NCBI RefSeq assembly: GCF_916700565.1
Contig: NZ_CAKAKO010000002.1
Location: forward strand, 434,001-498,000
From: Xenophilus sp. Marseille-Q4582
GTDB taxonomy: Bacteria; Pseudomonadota; Gammaproteobacteria; Burkholderiales; Burkholderiaceae_C
Length of the DNA stretch: 64,000 nt
Reading direction: 5' to 3'
Shown here: positions 61,519 through 64,000 of the stretch, one piece after another
Layout: each line of letters starts with the position of its first letter
Position numbering within the stretch: the stretch's first letter is position 1
Position numbers and translations under genes: made by a program
Notes under the pieces: generated by a model
Told to the model about the DNA's origin: nothing
Database searches by the model: none
Seen by the model: only the letters and a program-made list of their open reading frames with translations

Positions 61519-61929
61519 TCAGCGCCGCGCCGCCTGGCGCGCGCAGTCGGCGCAGCGGCCGTAGAGCGTGAGTTCGTGCCCGTCCACCGCGAAGCCCGGT
61601 GGCGCCCAGCGCGCGAAGTCCTCGTGGCAGCCGTGCACGTCGAACACGCGCTGGCAGCTGCGGCACTGGAAGTGGTGGTGGTGCCCGTGGTGGGCCGATT
61701 CGAAGCGCGGCGCCTCGCCGGGCAGTTCCACGGCGCGGATCTCACCGGCTTCCTGCAGCAGCTTGATGTTGCGGTAGACCGTGGCGATGCCCAGCTCGGC
61801 CACCTGGCGCTGCGCCAGCTCCAGGATTTCCTGCGGCAGCAGCGGGCGCTTGGCGGCGTCGATGGCATGGCGGATGGCGGCGCGCTGGCGCGTGCCGCGC
61901 TGGAAGGTGCTGGGCGCGTCGGGGGACAT
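61519..61929 (-). CDS. Fur-family metal-dependent regulator (Zur/PerR-like possible)
   Basis: A 136-residue regulator read from the ATG at 61929. The winged helix (TRQRAAIRHAIDAAKRPLLP, QEILELAQRQVAELGIATVY, RNIKLLQEAGEIRAVEL) is typical of Fur. The metal site contains HHGHHHHFQCRSCQRVFDV and the C-terminal YGRCADCARQAARR, giving two CxxC pairs, the structural zinc site. The His-rich stretch and the two CxxC pairs suggest a Zur-type or PerR-type member rather than classical iron Fur, which this genome probably carries elsewhere. Likely ligand: zinc. Confidence 0.88.
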   Translation of the reverse strand: MSPDAPSTFQRGTRQRAAIRHAIDAAKRPLLPQEILELAQRQVAELGIATVYRNIKLLQEAGEIRAVELPGEAPRFESAHHGHHHHFQCRSCQRVFDVHGCHEDFARWAPPGFAVDGHELTLYGRCADCARQAARR

Positions 61930-62006
61930 GCGGTGACTATAGAAGCAAGCGGCTTGGGCCGCGGAGCGAAGGGCGAAGCCCGTGGGCCGAACCGGGCCGG
62001 TCGCCT

Positions 62007-62873
62007 TCAGCCGAAGAAGTCCGCGAACCCGCCCGCCGGCTCCATGCGCACGCCGCGCTGCAGCAGCCGCAGCGGGCCCGGCATCACGCGTTCGCGCTCG
62101 GGGTGCAGCGGGTCGCCGGGGTAGGCGATGGCGCGTGCGCCTTCGTGGTCGAAGACCTCGGGCCGCACGCAATGCGGCTGGCGTTGTGCGGCGGCGGCGA
62201 GCAAGGTGGCGGTGTCCGCGTAGGCGGCCAGATGCACCAGGCTCATGAGCTGGGGTGGCACCAGCACGATCCTGCCGTCCCAGTACTGCGCCAGCGCGTC
62301 GCGCGGCGCGAACCAGCGGCCGTCGACGGCCTCGTGCGCATCGGGCACGGCCTGCTGGCCTTCGGGCAGGGCGGCGATGAAGAAGCGGGTGTCGAAGCGC
62401 CGCGCCTTCACGAACAGCGCCTGCACGGGCGTGACCCAGCGCGACCAGGGCCGCAGGGTGCCGGTGCTCAGATGCAGGCCGTGCGTGCGCAGCAGGCTGC
62501 CGAAGTCGCCGTCGCGCGCGGCCTGCAGGGGCAGGGCCTGCGCAGGGCCATGGGCGAAGAGCACACCGCATTCCTCGAACACCTCGCGCGCAGCGGCCAC
62601 ATGCAGGGCCACGGCGGTCGTGCTGTCGAGCCCGGCCTCGCCCAGCCGCGCCTGCAGCGCATCGGCGGGCAGGTCGATGTGCGCCTGCAGCGCCGGGTCG
62701 GCATCGGCCGCATCCACCTTGCCGCCGGGAAAGACCCACGCACCGCCCAGCACGCTGGACTGCTCGTGGCGGCGCAGCAGGTAGACCTCCAGCCCGGCCT
62801 GGCCGTCGCGCACCATGAGCACCGAGGCGGCAGCCTGCGGGGCGACCGGGGGCGGTGGCGTGGGGTCGGACAT
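62007..62873 (-). CDS. Nudix hydrolase (NUDT19/YfcD-like long form)
   Basis: A 288-residue Nudix protein read from the ATG at 62873. A central region reads VYLLRRHEQSSVLGGAWVFP GGKVDAADADPALQAHID. The Nudix box is split: GGK at the front and, about 60 residues later, the catalytic AAREVFEECGVLF helix with its Glu pair. Such long forms with an insertion inside the box (as in NUDT19-type CoA or nucleotide diphosphatases) differ from small Nudix proteins. It lies 177 bp from the divergent esterase gene. The substrate is unknown. Confidence 0.88.
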   Translation of the reverse strand: MSDPTPPPPVAPQAAASVLMVRDGQAGLEVYLLRRHEQSSVLGGAWVFPGGKVDAADADPALQAHIDLPADALQARLGEAGLDSTTAVALHVAAAREVFEECGVLFAHGPAQALPLQAARDGDFGSLLRTHGLHLSTGTLRPWSRWVTPVQALFVKARRFDTRFFIAALPEGQQAVPDAHEAVDGRWFAPRDALAQYWDGRIVLVPPQLMSLVHLAAYADTATLLAAAAQRQPHCVRPEVFDHEGARAIAYPGDPLHPERERVMPGPLRLLQRGVRMEPAGGFADFFG

Positions 62874-63049
62874 GGGATTTCCAGGCTGGTTGTCGTGGCG
62901 CGGACATTCTGCGCCCGGCCCCGCGGCGCGCGGCTGTCGCCAGCGCGGCAGCCTCGGGTTGATCCCGGGGCGCGGACGAAGCCCGGCGGCCCCTGGGCGA
63001 AGGTGCGACGGCGCGATAGGCTCGGGGGCTCCGCAGCCCTGCCGCTCCC

Positions 63050-63919
63050 ATGACTTCTTTTGCCTTCCCCCACGGCTTCGACAGCCAGGCCGCCATCGAC
63101 GCCGCCTACAACCCCGCGTTCGCGGTGGCCGACGAAGAGGCCGAACTGGCGCATTTCGGCGCGCGCAGCGCCGAGGCGCGCCGCACGCTGCCGGGCCGGT
63201 TCGACGTGCCCTTCGGTCCCACGCTGGCCGAGTCGCTGGACATCTTCCCGGCCGCGCAGCCGAACGCACCGGTCTTCGTCTTCATCCACGGCGGCTACTG
63301 GCGCGCCGGCCTCGCCTCGCACTTCAGCAGCGTGGCGCTGGGCCTGCAGCCGCTGGGCATCACCACCGTGGTGCTCAACTACGCGCTGTGCCCCCAGGTG
63401 CGGCTGGACGAGATCGTGCGCCAGGTGCGCGCGGGCCTGGCCTGGGTGCTGCGCCACATCGGCGAGCAGGGCGGCGACCCGGCGCGCGTGGCCATCGGCG
63501 GCCATTCGGCGGGCGGCCACCTGGGCGCCATGGCGCTGCTGGCCGACTGGGCCGGCGACTACGGGCTGCCGGCCGATCCCTTCGTGGGCGCATTGCTGGT
63601 CAGCGGCCTGTACGACCTGGCGCCGCTGCGCTACAGCTACCTGCAGCCCATGATCCAGCTCGACGAGGGGCTGGTGCAGCGCCAGTCGCCGGTGCGCCGC
63701 GTGCGGGCCAGCGCCACGCCGCTGGTGCTGACCTGGGGAGACCGGGAGCAGGACGCCTTCGCGCAGCAGTCGCAGGCCTTCCACGCCGCCTGGACGCAGG
63801 CCGGCAACCGCGCCGAGCTGATGCCGCAGGCCGGCGCCAACCACTACTCGGCCATCCACGGTTTCGAGCACGCGGACAGCGCGCTGGCACGCACCGTGCA
63901 GCGCCTGCTGAAGGCCTGA
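63050..63919 (+). CDS. Alpha/beta hydrolase (kynurenine formamidase/esterase-like)
   Basis: A 289-residue alpha/beta hydrolase. The oxyanion loop is VFIHGGYWRAGLASHFSS (HGGYW), and the nucleophile elbow is IGGHSAGGHLGAM with Ser. The acid is likely in LTWGDREQDAF and the His in GANHYSAIHGFEH. The HGGYW signature is characteristic of arylformamidase and related esterases; an N-formylkynurenine formamidase activity is possible but not shown. The N-terminal 60 residues form a lid. It is followed by 63 bp to the next start. Confidence 0.88.
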   Translation: MTSFAFPHGFDSQAAIDAAYNPAFAVADEEAELAHFGARSAEARRTLPGRFDVPFGPTLAESLDIFPAAQPNAPVFVFIHGGYWRAGLASHFSSVALGLQPLGITTVVLNYALCPQVRLDEIVRQVRAGLAWVLRHIGEQGGDPARVAIGGHSAGGHLGAMALLADWAGDYGLPADPFVGALLVSGLYDLAPLRYSYLQPMIQLDEGLVQRQSPVRRVRASATPLVLTWGDREQDAFAQQSQAFHAAWTQAGNRAELMPQAGANHYSAIHGFEHADSALARTVQRLLKA

Positions 63920-63982
63920 TCCCTGCTGGCGTATGCTGCCCGCGCCTTTCCCCCGCACCCCCCCTTCGAGGAGAGAACCGAA

Positions 63983-64000
63983 ATGAACGTCACCCGCCGC
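63983..64000 (+). CDS. Start of a gene cut by the window edge
   Basis: GAGGAGAG at 63968-63975 followed by an ATG at 63983 reads MNVTRR to the edge of the window. Only six codons are visible, so the product cannot be named, though two Arg in a row near the start would suit an export signal. Confidence 0.5.

Overview
This window is a stretch of GC-rich (about 68-70 % by eye) chromosome from a betaproteobacterium, most likely of the family Comamonadaceae (Variovorax/Acidovorax/Delftia-like). The evidence is the very strong G/C bias at third codon positions, Bug-type (TTT family) solute receptors, the gene pairs recA-recX and sucC-sucD, divergent uvrA and ssb, and a GC-rich intergenic repeat present in near-copies. 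No rRNA, tRNA, phage, insertion sequence or CRISPR array was seen. The left end cuts a gene and the right end holds only the first six codons of another.

Layout. 1-3114: FAD and molybdopterin subunits of a PaoABC-type aldehyde/xanthine dehydrogenase. 3160-8107: a C4-dicarboxylate system (dctD, dctB, dctA on the minus strand) with a near-consensus sigma-54 promoter before dctA. 8241-16069: a gentisate / 3-hydroxybenzoate catabolic region: a LysR regulator divergent from gentisate dioxygenase, a fumarylpyruvate-hydrolase-like gene, a 3-hydroxybenzoate 6-hydroxylase-like FAD enzyme, two Bug receptors and an FAD oxidoreductase. 16125-27834: a cell-surface region centred on a 2986-residue trimeric autotransporter adhesin (TAA), followed at once by a lipoprotein joining an SmpA/BamE-like domain to an OmpA-type peptidoglycan-binding domain (TpgA-like), and preceded by a divergent SmpA-like lipoprotein gene. 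27995-35109: tesB and a branched-chain amino acid type ABC transporter (livHMGF) with two receptor genes, one on each side. 35222-40543: EamA exporter, cupin, a taurine/nitrate-type ABC transporter and its LysR regulator. 40632-44891: a Fur-box-preceded fecI-fecR-TonB receptor iron locus. 44978-49970: acyl-CoA-type genes, a small membrane protein, a TctE/TctD-like two-component pair and a MarR regulator. 50117-63919: mostly housekeeping genes (recA with a LexA box, recX, marC, argC, sucCD, terC, uvrA, ssb, a Fur-family regulator, a Nudix hydrolase, an esterase) plus a broken rssA-like patatin gene.

Themes. Several loci couple uptake to local regulation: Dct with DctBD and sigma-54, the gentisate genes with LysR, the taurine-type ABC cluster with LysR, and iron uptake with Fur, FecI and FecR. 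The most distinctive part is the adhesin locus. The adhesin carries two full 876-bp tandem copies of a stalk unit, five copies of a YYSVN/NDGA module, and a 26-triplet collagen-like Gly-X-Y segment containing a slippage-prone 9-bp repeat. It is paired with a probable peptidoglycan-anchoring partner. Two intergenic copies of an approximately 90-bp element fold into the same cloverleaf, with compensatory base changes.
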